Origin: Arthrobacter sp. U41
GTDB taxonomy: Bacteria > Actinomycetota > Actinomycetes > Actinomycetales > Micrococcaceae
Assembly: GCF_001750145.1 (NCBI RefSeq)
Contig: NZ_CP015732.1
Span: 992,001-1,056,000, forward strand
Reading direction: 5' to 3'
Length of the DNA: 64,000 nt
The notes beneath the pieces are model-generated. The model was not told where the DNA came from. It made no database searches and saw only the letters and a list, made by a program, of their open reading frames with translations. Position 1 is the stretch's first letter, and each line of letters begins with the position of its first letter. Positions 38,105-46,274 of the stretch are shown here, in pieces. The position numbers and the translations under genes were made by a program.

Positions 38105-39093
38105 GCACCTCCACCGCACCCAAGCTGAAGACTTCAGCCATGATCGCGTCCTTCGCGGACCCTGGCCAGAACACCGTGTCCGCACCGTTCGGGCACGCCC
38201 TGGCAAAGGCCGCCCACGACAACGACAAGATCGTCGGCCTGACCGCGGACCTTGGCAAGTACACCGACATGCACATCTTCGCCCAGGCCTACCCGGAACG
38301 GTTCTTCCAGATGGGCATGGCCGAGCAGCTGCTCTTCGGGGCCGCCGCCGGCCTGGCCGAGACGGGGCTGGTGCCCTTCGCTTCGACCTATTCCGTCTTC
38401 GCCGCCCGGCGCGCCTATGACTTCCTCTGCCTGGACGCCGCCGAACCGAACCTGAACGTCAACATCGTCGGGGGGCTCCCCGGCCTCACCACGGGGTACG
38501 GGCCCAGCCACCAGGCCACCGAGGACATGGCGATTTTCCGCGGCATGCCCAACCTGACCATCGTCGATCCCTGCGACTCCCTGGACATCGAGCAGGCCGT
38601 CCCCCAGCTCGCCGCCAGCGCAGGACCCAGCTACCTGCGGCTGCTGCGCGGCAACGTCCCGACCGTGCTGGACGAGTACGACTACAGCTTCGAACTCGGC
38701 AAAGCCAAAGTCCTGCGCGGCGGCGCCGACGTCGTCTTCATCTCCAGCGGCCTGATGACCATGCGCGCGCTTCAGGCCGCCCAGGCCCTCGCCGCCCACC
38801 ACGTGGATGTTGCCGTTGTCCACGCCCCCACCATCAAACCCTTCGACACCGCGACGGTGCTCGCGGAGCTCAACACCGACCGGCTGGCGGTGACGCTGGA
38901 GAACCACAGCGTGATCGGCGGCCTCTTCGAAACCGTCGCGGCCGCCGTCGTTACCGCCGGGCTGGGCAGACGCGTCGTACCGATTGCCCTGCCGGACCAG
39001 TTCCTCGACGCCGGCGCACTGCCCACCCTCCATGACCGCTACGGACTCACCGTCCAGAAAATCGTCGCGAAAGTCCTCGCCGAACTGCGTTAG
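38101..39093 (+). CDS. Transketolase, C-terminal subunit (pyrimidine-binding)
   Basis: The 330-residue partner of the upstream subunit provides the Pyr-binding and C-terminal domains: GLTADLGKYTDMHIFAQAYP, FFQMGMAEQLLFGAAAGLAE with the catalytic Glu that activates thiamine, and YGPSHQATEDMAIFRGMPN with the conserved His. The ATG overlaps the stop of the N-terminal subunit (ATGA), giving equal production of the two chains. A 22-bp hairpin terminator follows at 39101. Confidence 0.93.
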   Translation: MSTSTAPKLKTSAMIASFADPGQNTVSAPFGHALAKAAHDNDKIVGLTADLGKYTDMHIFAQAYPERFFQMGMAEQLLFGAAAGLAETGLVPFASTYSVFAARRAYDFLCLDAAEPNLNVNIVGGLPGLTTGYGPSHQATEDMAIFRGMPNLTIVDPCDSLDIEQAVPQLAASAGPSYLRLLRGNVPTVLDEYDYSFELGKAKVLRGGADVVFISSGLMTMRALQAAQALAAHHVDVAVVHAPTIKPFDTATVLAELNTDRLAVTLENHSVIGGLFETVAAAVVTAGLGRRVVPIALPDQFLDAGALPTLHDRYGLTVQKIVAKVLAELR

Positions 39094-39100
39094 CCCGGAA

Positions 39101-39148
39101 ACGGGAGAAGCGCGGCACAGGCACACGCCTGTGCCGCGCTTCTCCCGT
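39101..39148 (+). terminator. Strong hairpin terminator after the transketolase operon
   Basis: A perfect 22-bp stem (39101-39122 and 39127-39148) with a 4-nt ACAC loop starts 8 bp after the stop codon. There is no long T-tract, as is common in high-GC actinobacteria. It separates the transporter-transketolase operon from the regulator gene. Confidence 0.85.
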
Positions 39149-39171
39149 AGGATCAACAGTTAACACACCAA

Positions 39172-39195
39172 CGGTTGACATTAAGTTGTCAACCG
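39172..39195. promoter_or_regulatory. Operator palindrome upstream of the GntR regulator
   Basis: Perfect 9-bp arms CGGTTGACA (39172-39180) and TGTCAACCG (39187-39195) flank TTAAGT, with an extra half-site CAACAGTTAACA at 39154-39165. The half-sites match those in the divergent promoter at 35736, which predicts autoregulation by the adjacent FadR-type protein. Confidence 0.75.
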
Positions 39196-39224
39196 TCACC
39201 CCGAGACATTTGAGGACACCCGCC

Positions 39225-39884
39225 ATGGCCGGAGCTACAGCACCGCTGCTGGGACTCGAGAAGAAGAGCCTCCGCGAACAGGCCTTGTCCGCGCTGCGCA
39301 TCGCTATTACCAGCGGCGAGCTGGAGCCCGGACGGCACCTCGTGGAGACGGAACTCTCTGACATGCTGCAGATCAGCCGCGGAACCCTGCGGGAGGCACT
39401 GCGCCAGCTGGAACAGGAGGGCCTGCTCTCGGCCGGGCCGCGGGGCAGGCTGTCGGTTCGCCATCTGGACGCCAAGGAAATCCGCGACATCTTCGCGGTG
39501 CGGGCCGCGCTTGAATCGCTGGCCGCGCGGACTCTGTGCCAACTGCCGGACCGGGTGCAGGTCACCGCTTCGCTGCGCAAAGCGATCGAAGCCATGGCGG
39601 CGGCTGCGCAGGGCAGCCTGGAGGAGCGGATTGAATCCGACCTCGAGTTCCATCGGACCTTGTGCCGCCTCACCGGCAACGAGACCCTGCTGCACTCATG
39701 GGAGTCCCTGGAAGGTTCCATCCGCATGTCGATCATGTTCGCGGGTGTGGAGCGGGCTGTCAGCAACATGAGCGTCGACAGGCACTACGACATCGTTACG
39801 GCGATCGAATCCGGCGACTCCTCGCTCGCGCGGCAGACCATCCTTGAGCACATGGATGGCGCCGCGGCGAATCTGGTGGCTTAG
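39225..39884 (+). CDS. FadR-subfamily GntR transcriptional regulator
   Basis: The 219-residue protein has an N-terminal winged helix SLREQALSALRIAITSGELEPG with recognition helix MLQISRGTLREALRQLEQEGL, then an all-helical FCD ligand domain with the metal-binding Asp/His set (IESDLEFHRTLCRLTGN, SVDRHYDIVTAIESGD). The ligand is probably the pathway substrate or a phosphate of it. The ATG at 39225 has TTGAGG upstream; a TTG at 39186 would lie inside the operator. Matching operators at 35736 and 39172 imply it controls the cluster and itself. Confidence 0.9.
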   Translation: MAGATAPLLGLEKKSLREQALSALRIAITSGELEPGRHLVETELSDMLQISRGTLREALRQLEQEGLLSAGPRGRLSVRHLDAKEIRDIFAVRAALESLAARTLCQLPDRVQVTASLRKAIEAMAAAAQGSLEERIESDLEFHRTLCRLTGNETLLHSWESLEGSIRMSIMFAGVERAVSNMSVDRHYDIVTAIESGDSSLARQTILEHMDGAAANLVA

Positions 39885-39887
39885 CCC

Positions 39888-40667
39888 CTAATAGTCCACG
39901 ATCGCGCCGGCGGAAATGTTGACCGTGGCGTCGGTGATCGCCCCGGCCTTGTCCGAGGCGACGAAGCAGGCCACGTTTCCGACGTCGGCCAGCGTAGCGG
40001 TGCGGTTCAGGTGCGCGGACCTGGAGATCTCCACGATGATCTCCTCGCGCCCTTCCGTCTGCCACGGGATCGTCTCGATGATGCCGCCGGACACCAGGGT
40101 GACCACCCGGACGCCGTGTTTTCCCAGCTCCAGGGCCCACTGCCGGCGCAGCCCTTCCATCGCGTCCAGGGCCACCTTGAAACCGCCCAGCCCGGGCAGC
40201 GTCTGGGGCCCGGAACCGCCGAACATCAGCACCACACCGGAGCGCTGCTTGATCATGTGCGTCGCCGCGGCCCTGGTGGTGAGGAAGTGGGTGCGGGTGG
40301 CGAGGCTGATGGGCTGCGTGAAGTCGTTGACGTCGATGTCCATAAGCGGCTGCTGGATATCGCCGAAGGAGATGACGTTGAAGGAGATATCAATCCGTTT
40401 GCTCTTCTTCGCCACCCGGTCCACGAACGCGTCGACCTGTTCCTCGTCCAGGGCATCGACGACGGCGGTTTCCGCTTTCCCGCCCTCCTCATGGATGTCC
40501 CGGGCCACTTTTTCCAGCGGCGACCCGGTGCGTCCGGCGAGGTGGACGAAGGCGCCCTCCGCCGCGAAGGCCCGGGCCACCGCGCCGCCGATGGAACCGC
40601 CCGCACCGTAAATCAGCGCGGTCTTGCCGTGCAGCAATCCGTTTCCCGGCGCCTCGTTGTTCAGCAT
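39888..40667 (-). CDS. SDR-family protein lacking the usual catalytic tyrosine
   Basis: The 259-residue SDR-like protein has the cofactor motif YGAGGSIGGAVARAFAAEG and a late conserved block AGAITDATVNISAG. Where classical SDRs have YxxxK it reads PGLGGFKVALDAMEG, so a Lys is present but the Tyr four places before is Leu. It may bind NAD(P) without classical dehydrogenase chemistry or use another residue. The ATG at 40667 has GGGAGGCAGG upstream. It is convergent with the GntR gene (4 bp apart) and lies at the edge of the sugar cluster; membership is uncertain. Confidence 0.8.
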   Translation of the reverse strand: MLNNEAPGNGLLHGKTALIYGAGGSIGGAVARAFAAEGAFVHLAGRTGSPLEKVARDIHEEGGKAETAVVDALDEEQVDAFVDRVAKKSKRIDISFNVISFGDIQQPLMDIDVNDFTQPISLATRTHFLTTRAAATHMIKQRSGVVLMFGGSGPQTLPGLGGFKVALDAMEGLRRQWALELGKHGVRVVTLVSGGIIETIPWQTEGREEIIVEISRSAHLNRTATLADVGNVACFVASDKAGAITDATVNISAGAIVDY

Positions 40668-40749
40668 GGTCGCCTGCCTCCCGCGGTGGAGTGGTAAATT
40701 CCCTCCACTATGTTCTCGCCGGAAGCCGGTGGCAAGAGGCGTCCCCAGT

Positions 40750-41547
40750 TTAGGAGGCGAGGGTTCCTCGGACAATGCTCACGCTGGAGTGCGCGGGATT
40801 GCCGTCGACCGGCTCGTCGGAGACGTCCACGATCGGGAACTCGCCCAGATCCAGGCCCGCCGGCACCGCAAAAGTTCCGGACTCGGAGGTCATAACTCCC
40901 AGGCTCACCAGCCGTGTCAGGTCCGGCGCGATCAGCCAGACCTCCTGGTAACCGCGGGCCTCGACCTTGTCCACCCGCACCTCCAGGGTACGTTGCCCGT
41001 CCTTGGCCTCGACAACCCGGGCCGATCCGGTGGCGGAATGCTGGTCCACCGGCGCGAGTTCGGCCCTGGCAAGCGGGGTCACTGCGGGCTGGCTCTGCTG
41101 CACGGACCAGAAAACGCCCCCCGCCAGCAGAGCCGTGGCCGCGGCCGCCGCCAGCCACACCCCGGGTCGGCGGAGCCAGCCGGAGCCTCCGCCAGGTTCC
41201 TGCTTTCGGCCGGCACGCTCCTCCCGGGTCGGGAGCGGCGTCACGGAACTGGACGGTGGCAGTGGCAGTGGCGCCGGGCGGGTGCCCGACGCCGTCGGGG
41301 AATCAAGCGGGTCGGCGGCGACGGCGGTGGAAAGTCCCAGGGCGCTGTGAATTCCGGCCCACACCTGCGGCCCCGGTGACTCCAGCGTGGCGGCGTCCGG
41401 TCCGGGCTTTGCCGCCACCACGGCGCGACGGAGACCCATGTATTCCGATGCGCAGCTGGCACAGGAACGGAGGTGGTCCGCGGCGTCGTCTCCGAGCTCT
41501 TCGCCGAGGGCCAGCAGGCTCAGGGACTCCGGGTCAAGATGTTGCAC
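40750..41547 (-). CDS. Anti-sigma factor, RskA/ZAS type
   Basis: The 265-residue membrane protein has an N-terminal zinc-associated anti-sigma motif H25xxxC29xxC32 (HLRSCASC), a Pro/Ser-rich linker, one membrane helix (VWLAAAAATALLAGGVFW, about residues 130-147) and an extracellular RskA C-terminal domain with YQEVWLIAPDLTRLVSLGV and a FPIVDVSDEPVDG ending. It should hold the ECF sigma factor at the membrane until regulated proteolysis. It overlaps the sigma gene by 14 nt, the classic arrangement. Confidence 0.92.
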   Translation of the reverse strand: MQHLDPESLSLLALGEELGDDAADHLRSCASCASEYMGLRRAVVAAKPGPDAATLESPGPQVWAGIHSALGLSTAVAADPLDSPTASGTRPAPLPLPPSSSVTPLPTREERAGRKQEPGGGSGWLRRPGVWLAAAAATALLAGGVFWSVQQSQPAVTPLARAELAPVDQHSATGSARVVEAKDGQRTLEVRVDKVEARGYQEVWLIAPDLTRLVSLGVMTSESGTFAVPAGLDLGEFPIVDVSDEPVDGNPAHSSVSIVRGTLAS

Positions 41548-42163
41548 GGTCTACCTCCAATCGGCTTCTGAGTTGGGACAGGCTGCGGCGGATGTGGCTT
41601 TTGACCGTACCAAGCGGCAGGTCCAGTTTCTGTGAAATCTGCGAATGCGTCAGGTCATCGTAGAAGGCGAGCTTGAGGATGGACCCTTGCGGCTCCCCCA
41701 GCCTGTCCAGTTCCCCGTCCAGCAGCAGGCGGTCGGCCAGGACCTCCGCCGATGCGTGCCCGGCGCCCTGTTCCGGGTCCGGGGACAGCTCGACGGCGGC
41801 CAGCACCTTCCGGGTTTCCCGCATTGAGGCCGCCTGCGCATCCGTGATCACGTTGCGGGTGATGCCCACGATCCACGCCGGCAGCCGGGCTTTCGCCGGG
41901 TCGAATGCAGCCCGCGAGCGCCATACCCGGATGAACACTTCCTGGGTGACGTCGTCGGCCGCGGAGTTGTCGCGCAGCGAGCGCAGCGCCAACGTGTGCA
42001 CCAGGGGCGAGAACTGCCGGTACGCCTCGGTCAACGCGTTTTCGTCACCTGCGGCGAAGGACTCGTTCAGTCCCGCGTCCCAGTCGGAGGAGGCCTCGAA
42101 AGGTGCCAAGACCGGCTCCTTCCCCCTGTTGGTGGCGACGCTGAGCGCTGCGTGCTGAATCAT
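41534..42163 (-). CDS. ECF RNA polymerase sigma factor, SigK-like
   Basis: The 209-residue ECF sigma factor has region 2 with NSAADDVTQEVFIRVWRSRAAF-type residues (about 65-87), and region 4 with LAFYDDLTHSQISQKLDLPLGTVKSHIRR-type helix-turn-helix (about 165-195). The ATG at 42163 is taken because upstream codons are unconserved. It overlaps both the anti-sigma gene (14 nt) and the sortase stop (ATGA), so the four genes DUF4397-sortase-sigma-anti-sigma read as one direction. Sigma K of mycobacteria controls exported antigens; here the neighbours are cell-surface proteins, a likely regulon. Confidence 0.92.
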   Translation of the reverse strand: MIQHAALSVATNRGKEPVLAPFEASSDWDAGLNESFAAGDENALTEAYRQFSPLVHTLALRSLRDNSAADDVTQEVFIRVWRSRAAFDPAKARLPAWIVGITRNVITDAQAASMRETRKVLAAVELSPDPEQGAGHASAEVLADRLLLDGELDRLGEPQGSILKLAFYDDLTHSQISQKLDLPLGTVKSHIRRSLSQLRSRLEVDRATS

Positions 42164-42924
42164 GCAGGCACCGCCGTGACAATGACATTGTCGCCGTAGT
42201 CCTGTTGTTCGTCCAGCCATCGTCCGCCGCAGGTCACGAGCTTCAGCTCGGGCGGGCCGTCGCGCCGGAAGATCGATGCGCCGTCGAACGCGTCCTTGGC
42301 CATAAGTTCCACCCCGGTCACCCGGAAGGTCAGGGGCTGGGCCCCTTCGCGCTGGACAGCCACGAGGGTGCCCGGCGCGAGGGATTTGAGCTGGGAAAAG
42401 GGCGCCGAATCGGACGTTGTGTCGACGTGCGCCGCGACCACCGCGGTGCCGGCGGCAGCTCCGGGAGCCGGCCCGAAGCGGTACCAGCCGGCCTCATTGA
42501 ACGGCTCCGGGATCTCCATGGCCCCGTCTGGGCTCACACCCACCTCGACGATCGGCATGTTGATCGTGGTTCCCTCCACGGTGAGGAAGCGCGGGGCCGG
42601 CTCCGCGGGTGCCTGGGCCGGTGGGGTTGCCGGGCGGACCGGGATGGTTGACCCTGGAACGGGGTTTGGCGGAGCCTGCGCCGGCGGGGTCCCCGGTGGC
42701 TCGGTGCCGGGTCGTGCGGTTTCCGGGGAGGCTGTCTGGGTGGCGGTGGGCTCCGGAGTGGCGGGGCTCTGCGGTGCGGTGCAGCCGGCGATCAGCAGCG
42801 CCATCGTGACGACGGCGGCCGCGACCCGTGCGGCGGAGCCGAGAGCGGCGGAGCCGTGTGCGGCCGTCCGCGGAGCGGGGGCGAGGGGTCGCCGGGTCCC
42901 GTCCGACGTCGTCTTGCGGTTCAT
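42160..42924 (-). CDS. Class F sortase
   Basis: The 254-residue protein has an N-terminal signal or lipoprotein segment (AAAVVTMALLIAGC, Cys near residue 50), a long Pro/Ala/Thr-rich linker that may span the wall, and a sortase barrel with catalytic His in VVAAHVDTTS and Cys in KLVTCGGRW. The expected role is covalent attachment or processing of surface proteins. The ATG at 42924 has CAGGAGGAC upstream; the open frame runs further 5' into the DUF4397 gene without support. No LPxTG is obvious in the adjacent surface gene. Confidence 0.88.
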   Translation of the reverse strand: MNRKTTSDGTRRPLAPAPRTAAHGSAALGSAARVAAAVVTMALLIAGCTAPQSPATPEPTATQTASPETARPGTEPPGTPPAQAPPNPVPGSTIPVRPATPPAQAPAEPAPRFLTVEGTTINMPIVEVGVSPDGAMEIPEPFNEAGWYRFGPAPGAAAGTAVVAAHVDTTSDSAPFSQLKSLAPGTLVAVQREGAQPLTFRVTGVELMAKDAFDGASIFRRDGPPELKLVTCGGRWLDEQQDYGDNVIVTAVPA

Positions 42925-43003
42925 GTCCGTCCTCCTGCCGTGGTGGAGCTCAGGGGCCGGCCGCCCGGCGGTTAACCGGGCGGCCGGTGTTAGCGGATGC
43001 GGC

Positions 43004-43828
43004 CTAGCGGATGCGGCGGACCGCCGGCTGCCTGCGGGACACAGCGACCCCGCCGGCAAGGAGCAGGAGGACCGCGGCGCCGATGCCTACCGTGGCGGCT
43101 GTTGCGTTCCCGGCGTCAGCGGCGCCGGAGCGTGCGCCGGGAACGCCGGCGGGAGCGGAGTGCAGCCCCTCAACGTTCTGCACAGCCAGCTGCAGGTTGT
43201 TGTCTGCGAGGCTGCCCCACGCGTACACCACCGTATGTGTTCCTTCGGTGACGGTCACATCTGCCGGTCCGATCACCGGAGCCGTGGTGCCTGCCGCGGC
43301 CACCGCAACGGACAGGGTGCCGGGATCCAGCGTGAGCGTCTCCTCATTGGGATTGGCCAGGCCCGAGATCACGGGGGCGCCGCCTGCGAGGACATCCACG
43401 GCCGGCGCCGCCGCCGTTTGGCGCACGGTGAGCTTGCCCTTGCCGGGATCGAGCGGTGAAACGTCGTTTGTGAAGAAGTTGGCCGTCGGTTTGCCCTCTG
43501 CGTCGAGGTTCGCCACCGCCGTGTAGTTGCCGCTGGCGGCGAGGGTGACGGTCACAGGCCCAATCACGGGAGCGGAAGCGTCCGCGGCATCGGCGGCGGT
43601 AATAGCAAGGGCATAGTCCCCGGCCGGCAGGGCCAGCGGCCCGGCCAGGGTGCCGGGAGCGAAGTCGTCAAGCGTGCGTTCGCCGTTGACCCAGACGTCA
43701 ACGGTCAGGCCGGGCACGCCGTGCAGCACGGAAAGCTGGGCGTCGGACTCGGCCGCCTGGGCGGGGCCGGCCAGGGTGAGAGCTGCCGCGATGGCCACGG
43801 CGCCTGCTGAGAAAAGGCTGGTACGCAT
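43004..43828 (-). CDS. Exported DUF4397-domain surface protein
   Basis: The 274-residue protein has a cleavable signal peptide (MRTSLFSAGAVAIAAALTLA, ending near GPAQA), two DUF4397-type beta domains (SVLHGVPGLTVDVWVNGERT and LTVRQTAAAPAVDVLAGG) and a C-terminal membrane helix followed by SRRQPAVRRIR. It looks wall-exposed and anchored by the helix; there is no clear LPxTG before it, so direct sortase anchoring is doubtful. It is the first gene before the class F sortase and the sigma/anti-sigma pair, 80 bp upstream of the sortase. Confidence 0.88.
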   Translation of the reverse strand: MRTSLFSAGAVAIAAALTLAGPAQAAESDAQLSVLHGVPGLTVDVWVNGERTLDDFAPGTLAGPLALPAGDYALAITAADAADASAPVIGPVTVTLAASGNYTAVANLDAEGKPTANFFTNDVSPLDPGKGKLTVRQTAAAPAVDVLAGGAPVISGLANPNEETLTLDPGTLSVAVAAAGTTAPVIGPADVTVTEGTHTVVYAWGSLADNNLQLAVQNVEGLHSAPAGVPGARSGAADAGNATAATVGIGAAVLLLLAGGVAVSRRQPAVRRIR

Positions 43829-44060
43829 TTACATCTCCTTCAACGGCCCGCCAGGCGGGCGATTTTTGCTTACACCCCTACTACCGGCGCGCGGGACCGT
43901 TTGGATGCACCTGCATGTAAAAGTTTTTTAAGGGGTGTGCTTTTTGGCGCAGCAAAGGGCATCACGGAGTGCAGCGGGCACACTTCGCCGCGGGCACAGC
44001 AAAGCGGCCGGGCGGCTCCACTGAGCTGCCCGGCCGCGGCTGTCGATGTTCCGGAGCGGG

Positions 44061-45791
44061 CTAGATACGCGGCGGGTTGTCCGGGCCGGCAGCGTTGTCC
44101 CGGCCGGCGGGGGCTTCCGGTTTGTCGGGGCCGGCGGCTGCGGGCCCGCCGATACCGTAGAAACCCGCATGGCCGGCGGCTGGCCCGGCGGTGGGCGTGG
44201 CCGTCCCACCCGGACCGCCAGCAGCGGGTGTGCCTGTCCCGCCCGGGGCAGGCTGGCCGTAGAGGGGCGGGGCACCGCCGGGAAGCGCGTAACCAGGTCC
44301 GGCCGGGGGCACCGCCGGGGGAATCGCCGGAACATCCCCCGGATCCCGCGGCCCCATGTCCAGATGGAATGGCGGATATTCGTCGCGCATCAGGGAAACG
44401 TAGGCGGCCACGCGGTAGATCCAGCGGTTCAGGCCCATGATGAAGTCGAAAAGACCCCTGGAGTACACCCCGGTGAACAGCAGGATGACCCCGGCGATGA
44501 AGACCAGAAGCCCGAGCAGGGAGGCGCCGGCGCCACCCTGCACCCATTGCCCGTCGCGGTACACCCAGGTCTGGGCGGTCCCGGTCAGCAACGCAATGAT
44601 CAGCAGGTGGGGGATGGCCAGCAGCCAGGACTTCACGAGGACCAGGCCGCGGGACAGTTTCTCGGGATAGTCGACGTCGAAGTCGGCCGGGTAGCCGGTG
44701 CGCTCCAGAGTGAACGGTGGATAGAGATCCGTGCCGAGCGCCCCGTACGAGTAGAAGGCCACACGCCAGCTCCAGCGCATCACTCCGACGTTGAAGTTGA
44801 ACAGCGAGCGCGGGTAGCGCCCGGTGAAGAGGATCGCGAACCACGCCACGATGGTGACCACGACGAAGGCAAACCACAGGAAGAAGAGGACGATGAAGTG
44901 CGGGATCGCCAGGAGCCACTTGAACAGCCACATCCAACGGGACAGGTTCGGGTCCAGATGTCCGCTAAGCCGGGCGGGGTAGACGACGCCAGTGCCCGGA
45001 GGGACGCCTGCCACCGCACCTGGCAGCGCTCCCGCCGCATGGAGCCGGGGTGGCGGTGCAGTGGCCGAGTACTGCGGCTGGCCGGGCACGGGCTGGCCGG
45101 GCAGCGGCGGTCCGCCCTTGCCGCGTCCCAGCCCCGCGGCACCCAGCACGATCAGCGGAACGCCAATGAGCAGGAAGACGATTCCGCCGGCGAGCAGACC
45201 GATAAAGACCGGCCACAGCAGGTCGGAGCGGCCTCCTGCCTTCATGTCGACGGCCACCGGCGCAGTTGCGTCGGCGTTCATGATGACAACAGCCCAGCTT
45301 CCGGACCGCAGGTCCCACTCGAGCTGCTGCTCCCCCGCGCCGGTGGCTGACGCGGTCCAAAAGCCCTGATCCGCCGGCCTCGCCGGAACCCGGGCTCCGG
45401 CCACATCCCGGTACTCCGCCCGGAAGGGGTTGAACCGTACTTCCGTGATCTCCGAATGGCTGACGCCGTCCAGATAGGCCGCCACATCGCTCCGCGGCCC
45501 GATCCCGATGAAGATTTCCTTGCCGGCGGCCGCCGAACCGCCCAGCAGGATACTTCCCACCATGCCGACCGGTGCTGTATCCGGGACCCCGTCTTCGGTC
45601 ATGATGTCGAGGCGGGGTGTTGTCAGGGCGTAGGAATTCGTGGCGTAACGTTCCGACGGGGTCGTGAAGTACCCGTTGTCACGTTGCAGGTAGTTGGCGA
45701 AGCCCGCGGCACCGGCGCCGGCCAGCAGCCCCAGTCCGAGGAGAGCGCTGAGCGTTCCCAGCACCAGCATGACTATCCGGCCTGGTCGCAT
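44061..45791 (-). CDS. DUF4389-domain membrane protein
   Basis: The 576-residue protein has an N-terminal membrane helix, an extracellular domain (about 30-170), a second helix pair, then two DUF4389 modules, each with RWLWLFKWLLAIPHFIVL- or LVLVKSWLLAIPHLLII-type helices and GRYPRSLFNFNVGVMRWSWRVAFYS-type blocks (about 290-480). The C-terminus is Pro/Gly/Ala-rich. The family function is unknown; the repeated four-helix modules suggest a membrane scaffold. It lies upstream of the surface-protein operon on the same strand across a 230-bp gap. Confidence 0.85.
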   Translation of the reverse strand: MRPGRIVMLVLGTLSALLGLGLLAGAGAAGFANYLQRDNGYFTTPSERYATNSYALTTPRLDIMTEDGVPDTAPVGMVGSILLGGSAAAGKEIFIGIGPRSDVAAYLDGVSHSEITEVRFNPFRAEYRDVAGARVPARPADQGFWTASATGAGEQQLEWDLRSGSWAVVIMNADATAPVAVDMKAGGRSDLLWPVFIGLLAGGIVFLLIGVPLIVLGAAGLGRGKGGPPLPGQPVPGQPQYSATAPPPRLHAAGALPGAVAGVPPGTGVVYPARLSGHLDPNLSRWMWLFKWLLAIPHFIVLFFLWFAFVVVTIVAWFAILFTGRYPRSLFNFNVGVMRWSWRVAFYSYGALGTDLYPPFTLERTGYPADFDVDYPEKLSRGLVLVKSWLLAIPHLLIIALLTGTAQTWVYRDGQWVQGGAGASLLGLLVFIAGVILLFTGVYSRGLFDFIMGLNRWIYRVAAYVSLMRDEYPPFHLDMGPRDPGDVPAIPPAVPPAGPGYALPGGAPPLYGQPAPGGTGTPAAGGPGGTATPTAGPAAGHAGFYGIGGPAAAGPDKPEAPAGRDNAAGPDNPPRI

Positions 45792-45827
45792 GGCCGCCGT
45801 CCTTTCAGATGACTCAGATCAGCTGAC

Positions 45828-46274
45828 TCAGCTCGTGAGGGAGGTGAGTAGGGTTCGTGCCCAGGCCTCGGCCTTCTCGATTTCGCCGTTGCGCAGCGGT
45901 CCTTCGCTGCCCTTCACATAGAAGGGCATGGGTTCGGCGATGATGTCTGCCCCGCCTGCCTTCAGCGCATGGGTTATCTTCTTGGCGGCGTCGCCGTGGA
46001 TGAACATCCGGACGCGGGTGTCGAACGCGGCAGCTTTCACACCGTTGAGCGCACCGTTGCCCAGGGCCGAGAGCAGCGCGGTGATCTTCGGCGTCGGACG
46101 CCATCCGTTGATCGGGCTTCCGACCACGAGCAGGTCCCCTGCGTCGAGCGATTCGGTCCTGAAGTCGCCGACCGCGACGGAACTCGCCTGGATCCCCTCG
46201 AGCGAGCCGGTGATCGCCTCCGCGACCGATTTCGTGTTGCCGTACGCCGAATCGTAGACAACCAGGGCTTTCAT
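45828..46274 (-). CDS. Flavodoxin-family protein
   Basis: The 148-residue FMN electron carrier has the phosphate loop YDSAYGNTKSVAEAI (residues 7-21), LLVVGSPINGWRPTPK, and AAFDTRVRMFIHGDAAKKI. An open frame continues upstream, but the ATG at 46274 gives the exact flavodoxin start MKALVVYDSAYGN and overlaps the alcohol dehydrogenase stop (ATGA). Flavodoxin-like proteins of this size in actinobacteria often have unknown partners. It is the third gene of a coupled set with the STAS-like protein and the dehydrogenase. Confidence 0.9.
   Translation of the reverse strand: MKALVVYDSAYGNTKSVAEAITGSLEGIQASSVAVGDFRTESLDAGDLLVVGSPINGWRPTPKITALLSALGNGALNGVKAAAFDTRVRMFIHGDAAKKITHALKAGGADIIAEPMPFYVKGSEGPLRNGEIEKAEAWARTLLTSLTS

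Noticed and set aside
43829..44060. A gene between DUF4397 and DUF4389 genes
   Set aside because: Open frames here have no conserved features; the stretch more likely holds the promoter of the surface-protein operon.
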